Assembly: GCA_964200185.2 (NCBI GenBank)
Contig: CAXNAD020000377.1
Span: 1 to 20,787 of the forward strand
Source: Choristocarpus tenellus KU-1152
Lineage: Eukaryota > Phaeophyceae
Direction of reading: 5' to 3'
Length of the DNA stretch: 20,787 nucleotides
The translations under genes were made by a program, and so were the position numbers. The notes under the pieces were generated by a model. It worked only from the letters and a program-made list of their open reading frames with translations. It was not told the origin of the DNA and did no database searches. Of the stretch, positions 9,301 to 16,587 are shown in pieces (position 1 is the first letter of the stretch; the number at the start of each line of letters is the position of its first letter).

Positions 9301-10821
9301 CCTTATGCTCACACATCCCTCCTTGAACCCTCCTTGAATGCCAAATAAACCTTTCCTTTGCTGCATGCATTTCAGATCCTGGAGATTTTGGCACGCCACA
9401 ATTGTGATTTTGACATTGTGGACTTTCAATCTGTCAGTCCTATGTTCTTTGCTGCACAGGAAGGGCACCTTGCTGCTTTAGAATTCTTATTGGGTAGGGG
9501 TGCAGATCCCTGCATTCCCCGTGCAGATGGCACTACTCCCCTCATTATTGCCGCACAAAATGGACACCTCCAATGTGTGGGGGCCCTGCTCATTCCTCCA
9601 CCCCATGCTGCCACCGTGAAGACTACCACAGTGAGAGCATCAATATTGAAAGTGCCCCCCATCTCACATGTATCTCTGCCTCTATCAAATGATGTATCAG
9701 AGGTTCTGAACACATCCAATGGGGGACCCAAGGCTGTTTCCAATGCCTTGCAATTACAAAAGAACAGTGTGGTGAGAGATGGGACAGGAGGTCGTGGTCC
9801 TCCAACTAAATCAGCACCTGCAACTGTTAGATTTTCACCGACCATGATGCCCTGTAACCCTAAGGCCACTGCTGCTAGGGGACTGGAAGTTCGTACATCA
9901 AGCGGGTATACGGCACTCTCCATGGCTGCTGTGGGGGGTCAGCCACGCTGTGTGGTGCGTCTCCTGGAGGCCGGGGCAAATATCGATGCCGCTGATGGCA
10001 AGGGTCGCACACCAATTTACCTGGCAGCTGCAGCTGGAGATGCTGCAATGTGCTCCCTGTTGGTGCGTCGAGGGGCCAACTTGCGAAGTCGTGCCCACGA
10101 TGGGGTAGAGCCAGCCTTTGCAGCAGCCTCAAGAGGCCATGAGGCCGCAGTGGAAGCAATATTGAGGGGCGGTCTTGACCCAGATGAGGCTGTGGATGGC
10201 TCAGGGGTGCCTCTTTCTAGGTATCTTTTTGTTTTACGAGGGAGGGCTCGCAAGAAAGCTGTCAATAGTATTGCCCCAGCTGGGGTTGATGCTGCTTCCC
10301 CAATACAGGGAAGTGCGGGGGAAGGGGAAGCAAAGGGTGGGTTGGTTTCAAGGAAGGACAAGGGCATGCAGGCCACCACACACACAAGGAAAACGACCAA
10401 GAATCAACGGATTGCTGCCCTGCTGCCTTCCAGTGTGGCACGACTCTCTTCAGGGGTTGTCCCATCCCCTTCCTCACTATGCCACTCACTACAGCCATCC
10501 TTTTCCGAACCCTTTCCGCCATCGTCAATATCCTCCCCCTCTGTTAGTACCACCACTGCCCCTTCATCTATTGGCACCTTGGGAAGGAGCATGGGGTCCG
10601 GTGAAACTTACTTTAGAGGTGGAGGAAATAGAACTGCAGTGACCGCTCCAGTGGCTCCTGAGTTGCCTGGCCTTCCACCCCTTCCCCACCCAGCTGTTGA
10701 GGTATTACTCTGCAGAGACTGGGGTGGAGGGGTAGGGCGCAATCGGACTGGATGGCAAGAGGACAGAGACTATTTGCATCGATGGGCTCCTAGGGATAGA
10801 GGGTGGGTGGAACTGTCATAG
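8..10821 (+). CDS. Giant WD40-ankyrin repeat protein, ten exons, N-terminus open at the window edge
   Basis: Spliced model: 8-306, 416-569, 1100-1729, 2227-2322, 2751-3004, 3474-4041, 4550-6340, 7306-8355, 8766-8969, 9376-10821 (TAG stop). All introns are GT-AG and every phase is compatible. The product is at least 2163 residues. Order (residues counted from base 8): about two WD40 blades (1-151), then about 39 ankyrin repeats (roughly 260-1957) recognisable by the recurring G-x-TP-x-x-x-AA-x-x-G core, then a low-complexity tail (1958-2163). Ankyrin and WD40 repeats are protein-binding scaffolds. No catalytic domain, signal peptide or membrane segment is visible, so the specific role is unknown. 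Exons have higher GC than introns. Phase 0 holds for seven of nine introns. An alternative is a separate ankyrin gene starting at ATG 1094, with the WD40 exons belonging to another gene. The ankyrin exons from 1100 on are very secure; the WD40 join is probable. Confidence 0.85.
416..569 (+). other. Exon 2: WD40 blade end
   Basis: Acceptor at 414-415 (CTAAAG) and donor GTATAT at 570. The first base completes the split Arg codon and is followed by WTVALSFSGSGDTLISCG, the usual third and fourth strands of a WD40 blade, ending near GWAL. The exon ends in phase 0. Confidence 0.7.
570..1099 (+). other. Intron 2 (or intergenic gap between a WD40 and an ankyrin gene)
   Basis: AT-rich with no open frame resembling either neighbour. 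It begins GTATAT and ends CTATGCAG, joining phase 0 to phase 0. An ATG at 1094 overlaps the acceptor, so an independent start for the ankyrin part cannot be excluded. I see no other signal in it. Confidence 0.55.
1100..1729 (+). other. Exon 3: N-terminal linker and first ankyrin repeats
   Basis: 210 codons. The first part is an Ala-rich helical linker (AQALRDHGATDWG and onward) without recognised homology. Ankyrin repeats begin at GRTSLHHVVLGNG, followed by an Ala/Gly-rich insert, then the clear repeat GMTVLCLAARHGRGRMVEVL and the start of the next (GFTPACW). The donor GTAGGA at 1730 cuts inside that repeat's first helix in phase 0. Confidence 0.85.
1730..2226 (+). other. Intron 3, with C8 tract and (TA)n microsatellite
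   Basis: Runs from GTAGGA to ACTCTCAG, phase 0. It holds a C run at about 1929-1936 followed by a C/T-rich stretch, and a (TA)n microsatellite at about 2146-2167. No coding signal is seen. Confidence 0.75.
2146..2167. repeat. (TA)n microsatellite
   Basis: About eleven alternating TA units inside intron 3. Length is likely polymorphic; no function is implied. Confidence 0.9.
2227..2322 (+). other. Exon 4: short ankyrin exon
   Basis: 32 codons continuing exon 3 in phase: TPACW plus AAAQGYSTILRDL restores a complete ankyrin helix pair, which is the main proof of the splice. It continues into a basic linker (GKGRVHSRG). The donor is the consensus GTAAGT at 2323. Confidence 0.8.
2323..2750 (+). 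other. Intron 4
   Basis: GTAAGT donor; acceptor read as GGAAG at 2750 (an AAG type). A C8 run lies at 2660-2667 about 85 bases before the acceptor. No coding signal. The acceptor choice rests on the open frame beginning at 2751 and on phase. Confidence 0.6.
2751..3004 (+). other. Exon 5: ankyrin repeats
   Basis: Two repeats with GDTASILAARGGHLSCL and GATPLMSASLEGQ. The donor is GTGTGT at 3005. The exon ends with two bases of a Lys codon; joined to exon 6 it gives TDLDKRDSAEGMTAL, a normal inter-repeat turn, which supports both splice sites. Confidence 0.82.
3005..3473 (+). other. Intron 5, with CCCTAA motif next to the acceptor
   Basis: Contains a C9 run at 3371-3379 and a telomere-like ATAACCCTAACCCATACCAG directly at the acceptor (3473). 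The CTAAC string is also a good branch-point match, so splicing use may explain it. Confidence 0.8.
3474..4041 (+). other. Exon 6: ankyrin repeats with a Gly/Glu-rich insert
   Basis: Repeats GMTALAAAASRG, GRTPIFLAAASG and GKTPPMAAAANGHLECL are followed by an insert of about 65 residues rich in Gly, Lys and Glu (about 3780-3985). A further repeat (GRTAIMHAA) is cut by the GTGATT donor at 4042, phase 0. Confidence 0.9.
4042..4549 (+). other. Intron 6
   Basis: The reading frame of exon 7 stays open far upstream, to about 4190, but that stretch has no ankyrin pattern and is T-rich then C-rich (C runs at about 4515-4520 and 4529-4535), like the other introns. The acceptor is AAACCAAG at 4549, chosen because HAAMFDQ joined to LGCLQFL restores an ankyrin hairpin. 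Confidence 0.8.
4550..6340 (+). other. Exon 7: longest ankyrin exon
   Basis: 597 codons with about 14 ankyrin repeats, including GRSPLHAASRRG, GATPLHLAAQFG, GVTPAMVAAHAG and GQTPLWVAASRG. Low-complexity inserts separate blocks at about 5225-5480 and 5960-6080 (Ser/Gly/Gln-rich). The donor GTGAGG at 6341 cuts inside a second helix in phase 0. Long antisense open frames here are shadows of the repeat coding. Confidence 0.95.
6341..7305 (+). other. Intron 7, the longest in the gene
   Basis: 965 bases, AT-rich in its centre, turning C-rich near 7260-7290. It ends in AAAACAAG. An open stretch at 6489-6755 is hydrophobic and cysteine-rich without ankyrin pattern, and I do not call it. Joining GHLGCLK to ILASLGAEL restores the ankyrin second helix. 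Confidence 0.85.
7306..8355 (+). other. Exon 8: ankyrin repeats with an 11-G coding run
   Basis: 350 codons with about nine repeats (for example GNTPAMVAASFG, GCTPAHCAAVEGHVGCL, GETCLWLAALHG, GATALHLAAAGG). A G11 run at 7763-7773 encodes part of a Gly-rich insert, and a second insert spans about 8075-8190. The donor is GTGAGC at 8356, phase 0. Confidence 0.95.
8356..8765 (+). other. Intron 8
   Basis: GTGAGC to TTTTTCCAG, with a classical pyrimidine tract. Exon joining gives HAVFGGE plus AEVLSLL, a continuous ankyrin repeat. Nothing else is seen in it. Confidence 0.9.
8766..8969 (+). other. Exon 9: two ankyrin repeats
   Basis: 68 codons containing GTTLAHLAAAKG and GTTPAMFAAKSN. The donor is GTTTGT at 8970, phase 0. 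Confidence 0.92.
8970..9375 (+). other. Intron 9
   Basis: Ends in CATTTCAG after a C/T-rich stretch (about 9240-9330). Joining SNYVE to ILEILARH restores the ankyrin second helix. No other feature is seen. Confidence 0.9.
9376..10821 (+). other. Exon 10: last ankyrin repeats, long insert, Ser/Pro/Thr-rich tail and stop
   Basis: Repeats SVSPMFFAAQEG and GTTPLIIAAQNG come first, then an insert of about 100 residues (9595-9900), then GYTALSMAAVGG, GRTPIYLAAAAG and GVEPAFAAASRG. After about 10198 comes a tail of about 206 residues that is basic first, then Ser/Pro/Thr-rich, and finally rich in Trp, Arg and Asp before TAG at 10819-10821. The tail is probably disordered. Confidence 0.93.
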
Positions 10822-12154
10822 AGGAGATGACAATGGGCTATGCCCAAGGCTGAGCAGCCTGTCTTTGCATTGTGAGAGTGGAGTGGGTAAGGGCAACAGT
10901 GACGATGATGCTGTGTTACTGTGATGTCTGGGTATGGTGGGAGGGGCGAAGAAGCTCTGTGAGCCTGGTGTTCCTCCTGCTTCCCTTGGGAATATGCCTT
11001 GGCAGGGTAGTGATCCATGGGTTCTTCGTTTTACAGTTTTTTTTAGTGTTAATGAGTGCGTTTGTGAGGGTGTCTATTATTATTGATATAGGAGTTATTG
11101 AGTGTTTGGTGATATGCGCAGGTAGTTGTGAAGGGGAGTGAGAGCATTGAAATAGGAAGACAAGCAACAAGCTTTGAAGGTGTTACTCTAGAGTCAGGAC
11201 AGTGGTTGTAATTTGTACTTTGGTGCACAAGGGGTGGTAAATGAGACGGGCAACTATGGGAAGCAATAAGAAGCTCGATATGAATTGATAGTTATGTGAC
11301 TGTAGATAATTAAATGTTGAGGGTAGGCACAGGCAATGTCAATTAGTCTGTCAAGTAGTCAGTCCTCCCTCGTGCAGAGGAATGTGGGTGATATATTACT
11401 ATTTTTTATGGATACAATTGATTTTATTATTTGCTGCTGTTGTCTGCTTTCTTGTCTGGTGGTCTTTGCAGCACCTAGAAAACTTTACTATATGGAAGGA
11501 GCTGTTCTGTACCGTAGAAAGCGGGGCCGCATGCACTTGTCTGTGCTAGTAGCCCCAAATTTGTTGCAAACTGCGGATAGGGGTATATCATGTGCCTGGG
11601 AGAGGGCAAACCAAGAACAGATTCTTGTCGCATTTTTTTTGTAAGCAAGTCTGGGACGGCTGTGCCCATACACTGTGTTGTTTTCTTGATATGTTGTGTG
11701 TTAGAAGTGTTATACACGTTTTTTTTTGTGTCAATTTATGCATTCATTTTTCAACAATAGCCCATCTAGGATTGATTTGCTCCTTGCCTTGTTCAGAATG
11801 CCCTCTTGAATCTGTGGAACATGTACCACAATATGCATTGCGGCATAGAATATTATGGCATGCTGCACATGCTGGAGATAAACATACCAGCAGTTGAATA
11901 TGAATTCATAATAATGAGATAAGACACAACAACTAGGCATGTTCATTTTTTCTGAGATCCTATTTTCAAGAACTATTATTGTAGTAAACAACTGTCAATT
12001 TGATTTTTTTGGAAGTGGAACAATATTGGTAGTAATAAGTAGGTGTTGTAATCTCAAATCTCATTTGCCTATCTCTGAGATCTTGACCTTCAGTATGTGG
12101 TTCAAGAAGAAATGTCTGTGAGATTCAATTTAGTGCCTTCACCTTGACCCAAAG
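10822..12154. other. 3' flank of the ankyrin gene; no gene seen
   Basis: AT-rich sequence with scattered short open frames that show no domain pattern. It presumably includes the 3' untranslated region; I find no convincing polyadenylation signal. A hydrophobic open stretch at 10872-11141 looks like chance in T-rich DNA. Confidence 0.6.
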
Positions 12155-12410
12155 TAAACGAGAGGTACCCAGGTTTTGGTCGTTTTGCATTTCAAGTCAG
12201 TTGTTCATTTTTTTGCAATTCACCCATATTATGTCTACGGATGAAGTGCTAAGTTTGGCATGAAGGTGCTAATTTTCTCTATTATTTTTGACATTTCGAT
12301 AGAATTCAGAAAATATCCTGTACGCATTTGTAAAAATGCAAAATTTTGCACATGTTAGTCACCGTCCTTAAAATACAACTCTGGTTACTTCTACTTTTAT
12401 TTTTACTCCT
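12155..12410 (+). repeat. Diverged direct repeat, copy 1
   Basis: Shares with 14660-14912, in the same order and orientation, the blocks AACGAGAGGTACC(C/T)AGGTTTTG, AAGTGCTAAG, TTTCGA(T/C)AGAATT, GTAC(G/A)CATTTGTA and TTGCACAT, and a final GGT(T)ACTTCT. Gaps and substitutions are numerous. No coding potential. It could be an old transposon terminal repeat or a dispersed repeat. Confidence 0.75.
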
Positions 12411-13121
12411 TGCTGTACGACAAGTTTTTATTTTTGTCTTTTCTATGTAATGAAATATATTGTATATTTTTTGTCACCTCTTGACTTTCTTGACTACAGT
12501 CTTCGACCTTGTATAGAACCCCAAATGTCTGTTGTTAGGAGTGACACCATTTGTGTGCCACGTTCCGTGAGACAGGGCATATGGAGATGTATATATACGT
12601 AGGCATGATTGTGCTTCTTGTGTCTGGGACGCGACAGAGGAATGATTCTCACGTAAGCAAACGGAGTAACCAAAGGAGAAGAGTGGTAATTAGCTTCAAG
12701 ATTGAAATAATAATAGGACTGTAGATAGAGCGATGGGTAAACTATATTGCATCAAAATATATCCTACCTACCTCTCTCGCCACCATTCATAGCTGCAAAC
12801 AGATGGTGACATTACTCACTGAACGCAAACAAAACACACACAAACATGGTGGCAGACAAAGCGACTACCTTTTGTTGCGGTTGTCGTGTGTGAAACCTTT
12901 CACGACTACTTGTGCGCAGCACAGCATGCAACCCAAAAGAAATGCTTTGTACCTACATCTTAAGAGTAGTCGCTAAACCACGGTGCGTACTACTTTGAAT
13001 TGGGGTATCGAAATCGTAGGATAATATATAATAGGGATACTACTATACATCATCGGAGTATTGAAGATATTAGAGTTCCTAACCCTTCAACCCAAAACAG
13101 GACTACTAGCAATATTGACAC
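12411..13121. other. AT-rich stretch, nothing recognised
   Basis: No open frame with a domain pattern and no strong repeat. It lies between the direct repeat and the cluster of small repetitive fragments to its right. Confidence 0.5.
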
Positions 13122-13220
13122 GAAATAATGTGTGTAAAAAAAAACTCCTTTTTTTGAGGAGGTGCCATTGATCGTATTACAGGGACTCTGCGACAACTTC
13201 CTTTTGAATTAGATGTTGAA
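13122..13220 (+). repeat. Possible fragment of the mariner element's end
   Basis: AATGTGTG followed by an A9 run, CTC, T-rich and GGTGC segments resembles 19546-19600 near the right end of the mariner-like element. At 13196 the string ACTTCCTTTTGAATTAGATG also resembles that element's terminal sequence read inward. Identity is modest and low complexity inflates it, so this is tentative. Confidence 0.3.
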
Positions 13221-13369
13221 TGCGAAGTTGTGTATTCGGAAAAATGCCGTTTCCTTGTGTGTACAAACCTTACACATAATAAACACTCGTGATGATCGAG
13301 GTTACCTGCATTTGGGCCATGAAAATGGGGTGTTACACACAACTTCTATATGGTCAAAGTGGTCAAAAT

Positions 13370-13400
13370 GCACCCCCCTCTAAGTTACTTTGGTTCAAAA
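13370..13400 (+). repeat. C-rich plus TACTTT motif, left copy
   Basis: GCACCCCCCTCTAAGTTACT followed by TTGG. It resembles the motif at about 13733-13760 (GCACCTCCCTCTAGGATACT) and the right arm of the inverted-repeat element at 13589-13613. It may be a further arm of the same repeat family. Confidence 0.4.
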
Positions 13401-13438
13401 TCTAGAACTACACGTTGCTGTTAGCATAAATAATAGCG

Positions 13439-13617
13439 GTTCAAACTATCTGGGGGGGGGGGGTCGGCTGTCCTTTTGGAGTCAATTTTTTCATGTCGCG
13501 ATTTTTGGGTGATTTGGTTTCATACGTCGAATGGACAATGTAAGCGCACTTTTCCTGGTTTGACTCAAATGGACACCCTGGTGTAGACCGCCCCCACCCC
13601 CCAGATACTTTGGGTCA
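13439..13617. mobile_element. Small terminal-inverted-repeat element (MITE-like) with G/C runs
   Basis: The left arm has CAAACTATCT followed by a G12 run (13452-13463) and then GTCC-TTTTGGAGTCAA. The right arm, read in reverse complement, gives CAAAGTATCTGGGGGGTGGG, then GGTGTCCATTTGAGTCAA. The arms of about 45-60 bases thus match with an insertion, around a core of about 60-70 bases. No coding capacity. I see no certain target duplication. Confidence 0.6.
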
Positions 13618-13732
13618 GTGCTAACATAGGATAAGATCCCATGGGTGGGCATTTCGACATTGGATTGGAGGATGTAGGGATGTGAATATGCAAATCGGAA
13701 AAGGTTACACAGATGCCGTTATATAAAATAAG

Positions 13733-13760
13733 GGCACCTCCCTCTAGGATACTTTCACCC
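13733..13760 (+). repeat. C-rich plus TACTTT motif, right copy
   Basis: GCACCTCCCTCTAGGATACT followed by TTCACC, a near copy of the motif at 13370-13400. The two flank the inverted-repeat element on either side. Confidence 0.4.
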
Positions 13761-14659
13761 GAATATAATATACTTGTGCCTTAAAAGCACTCGCCTTAAA
13801 CGTGAATGAGCTATTTTTGGAGTACTGCCCAAAACACGCAAAATACAGAATAAAAATGCTTGTTATAGTCACTGCAAGAACCTGTTTTTCTAAAGGTAAG
13901 TTAGGGTCATGCCATAACAAGGATCACTCCTCCTGCCAAAAGAACAGTCCAGCTGCTACCTCCTCATTGAGACAATAGGATCCCATCACCCTACATCATG
14001 CTTTACCACATCAATTTTTGCACCACTTGTTCACCTATCTGAATTGGAAGGCAAAGGTAACATTCTGAACAAGTCTGAAGACAAGTCAATTTGATGACCA
14101 AAAAACCAAGTTTGTAGTCAAAAACACTTGATTTGAAGAATTTTCACAGAACAAGTGGTAAATGCTTTGAGGTGAAAATATTCACATTCCCTCTGGACAA
14201 AAGATCTAACTAGAAAAATCTATGAATGATCACAACCTGCCCAACACCGCTTCACAGCAGTGCCAAACCACGATGACTTACACTTATGCAGTCCCCTCCC
14301 TCCCTGTATGTTCCCAGTCAACCAAAGGACTGCCCAACGTAAAAAAAATGCTTATTTTTAAATATACACATCCGTATGTTCTCTACATGTTTTTGCGGAG
14401 TATACCATGTTGGAGGAGCATTAAGCTTTATCTTGTATGACGATGAAGTTTTGTATTGTTCAGAATATATGGCCCCTCAAGAAGTATGTTAGTGATACCC
14501 ATGTTGCTTATCAACCGAGTCAAATACTATCTGAAAGAAAATCATGTTTTAAGACCACCACCTTCAGATATGGTAATGTTAAAATTCGGAGTACTAGACT
14601 AGAGTAACATCTAATGAGAAGATATGGATGCGGAGACAAAATATCAAGTAGCAGTGGCA
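13761..14659. other. AT-rich intergenic DNA, nothing recognised
   Basis: No supported gene. Short open stretches lack domain pattern, and no RNA gene is recognised. Confidence 0.5.
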
Positions 14660-14912
14660 CTTAACGAGAGGTACCTAGGTTTTGACCTTTTAGGTTTTAA
14701 GACCCTCAATCATCTTTCGGAATCCATCCTTAATTCTATCGAAAAGTGCTAAGATTGATTTGGGAGTGTAAATTTTTGTGTTGTTTGAAATTTTCGACAG
14801 AATTAAGAAAATTCCTAGTACACATTTGTACCAAAGGCTGAATTATTGCACATTTGGCAGCACATCCCTAAAATGCATCCCTTGGTACTTCTTGTTTACT
14901 TTGGTCGTCCAT
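14660..14912 (+). repeat. Diverged direct repeat, copy 2, with internal hairpin
   Basis: The second copy of the 12155-12410 repeat. Inside it, TTAATTCTATCGAAAA (14730-14745) and TTTTCGACAGAATTAA (14791-14806) are reverse complements with one mismatch, around a 45-base loop. Copy 1 keeps only the right arm recognisably. Confidence 0.75.
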
Positions 14913-15489
14913 CATAATCGATGAACGATCCTTTGATTTGGAAACTAACCCTAACTCTGTTGATAAATAATGAACCCATTAACGGAAAAAGCAGCAGTCT
15001 AGAATATCATTTTCATCACCATGACAGCATTTCCACACTCTTCCATTTCTCACATTTAGTCCTGAGCAACTATTTGTCTTGAGCATGTATGTGATTCAAT
15101 ATTTCAAATGCTGGGCAACCATGTTCTTTTGAGTCGTTTCCTTGTACTTGGAAGACAGTCCAACAAACAGCACTCCAGTACAACATCATCAACATGACCA
15201 TCCTTTCGGCCAATACAAACCCCTTCAACTTTGATCAACAACAGACAAGACACGCACACAAATCAAGGATAAGCAAATTCCTTAAACTACCCCCTCCCCT
15301 AAACATAATGTACCATCACCCACTGGACTACAAGAGTTCAGTCACAAGCAAAAAACAGTAAAACACGCAAGTTTAAATCCCACAAAAAAAAACACTACCA
15401 GCTTTCACATCCACAGTCCCTCCTAACTATAACGCTTAGAAATACCTAGTTGCGTGAGGCGCCTGTTACTCATCAAATTAAATCAACTT
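14913..15489. other. Intergenic DNA between converging genes
   Basis: Covers the expected 3' flank of the minus-strand kinase gene. It includes one CTAACCCTAACTC stretch at 14945-14957. No gene is seen. Confidence 0.5.
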
Positions 15490-15733
15490 CTACTTTGGCA
15501 TCCTTGGCAAAAAGAACATTACCCCAGCCCCCCATTCTGACTCTCTCCTGTTTTCCAGCTTAAGGTCACCCCCCATGGACCTCATCACATCCCTGGCAAT
15601 ACCCAAGCCCAAGCCGGTCCCTGGGATTCCACTCTGAATTGGTTGTTTTCCTCGAAAACCAGGCTCAAACACGAGGGGGAGATCTTCAGCCACTACCCCT
15701 GGACCATTGTCCACCACATCAATCACCACCCCG
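15490..15733 (-). CDS. Histidine kinase, terminal exon (HATPase_c domain), 5' part not found
   Basis: 80 codons plus TAG carry the C-terminal half of a GHKL/HATPase_c ATP-binding domain: G1 box DNGPG, F box VFEPGFRG, G2 box GTGLGLGIARDV, then MGGDLKLEN, GAGVMFFLP and the end. In this family the domain binds ATP to autophosphorylate a histidine for two-component signalling. The 3' splice site is TTCTTTACTGCAG after a long C/T tract, so the exon starts at 15733 in phase 2. The H box, N box and sensor region must lie upstream, toward higher coordinates; I could not find them in the window. A chloroplast sensor kinase or another eukaryotic hybrid kinase is possible, but subfamily cannot be set from this piece. 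It converges with the ankyrin gene. Confidence 0.85.
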
Positions 15734-16373
15734 CTGCAGTAAAGAACCGGAGGGTGAGACGGGTGGGGGGAGAATTGTGTTGGCTGTGGTGCATTTTTTG
15801 TTTGTTTGTTCAAGATGCATGCCATATAGGCTTTTAAAAACTTCAAGATTTTCTATATTAAGGCACACACAGTCTGTCTTCCCATCATCATCATGAGGAA
15901 GGCCTTAGGAAGTAGTCTTGACCTTTTTCTGTGTCGTGTTGGCTTCCCCCAACCTACAGTTTATGTTACCCCCAGCAACGCACATGGCAAAATTGTAGTG
16001 GGCAGGTTAAAAATTTGAAGAATTGTATGTATGTTTTAAAAGGGGTTGAGAGCTTGCAATTTGTGTGTGGCAGTGATGATAGTATGGTATCATACCAAGA
16101 TGCAGCATTGTGGATGAAGGTTGAGGGAGGAGGAGATCAGGAGAGATTAATTGTGTGCATAAATTGGTAAAGACGTCCTAAGTCCCATAGATGCATCTTT
16201 ACTCTAGAAGCCACTACAGGATAATCACACTGAGAACGAGCATATGAATGGAGTATATCAAGACAAACTAACACTTCTGACCATGGTACAATATTGTAAA
16301 AATGGCCATCCCTAACCCTAACCCTAGGCACCGCTTCAACTACACTTCCCAAAGATTCCAGAATGGGAACAAG
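15734..16373. other. Upstream intron of the kinase gene and unassigned DNA
   Basis: Directly upstream of the kinase exon on the minus strand is a C-rich pyrimidine tract typical of the introns here. The rest is AT-rich. A minus-strand open stretch at 16137-16421 overlaps the repeat copy at 16374 and a telomere-like run, so I do not call it a gene. Confidence 0.5.
16310..16327 (+). repeat. Interstitial telomere-like CCCTAA run
   Basis: Three consecutive CCCTAA-type units, the last changed to CCCTAG. Confidence 0.85.
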
Positions 16374-16520
16374 TTCCTCCTGCACACCCCTCAAAAAGAA
16401 CCAGAAGCCATGAAGTGTCAATTAGTACAACAATGTCAGTCAGAGTAGGGGCAGGTGAGTCCCTTTTGATGCCGCTTGCTTGTTGGATATACTCTTCTCC
16501 AAATATTTCATTATGATACC
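16374..16520 (+). repeat. Unknown repeat, copy C (partial)
   Basis: Starts with TCCTCCTGCACACCCCTCAA, then AAAGAACCAGAAGCCAT, and continues through GGTGAGTCCC and GCTTGCTTGTT. It matches the inner part of copy A (about 16898-16965) directly and the inner part of copy B (about 17165-17290) in reverse complement. No intact coding frame. Confidence 0.65.
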
Positions 16521-16587
16521 TATGACGGTTGAGCAACTTCATAGAAATATCTTAACCAAAAAATGATGTGACACAGGCAGGACTTGC

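Noticed and set aside
9850-9866. CCCTAA-like string within exon 10
   Set aside because: Lies in intact coding sequence with a single unit; most likely coincidence.
9426-9923. Open frame of 165 codons on the minus strand
   Set aside because: Antisense to exon 10 with no recognisable pattern.
10872-11141. Hydrophobic open frame after the ankyrin gene
   Set aside because: Explained by T/G-rich 3' flank; no start context, splice or family support.
16137-16421. Minus-strand open frame upstream of the kinase exon
   Set aside because: It runs through a telomere-like run and into a repeat copy, with no kinase motif, so probably chance.
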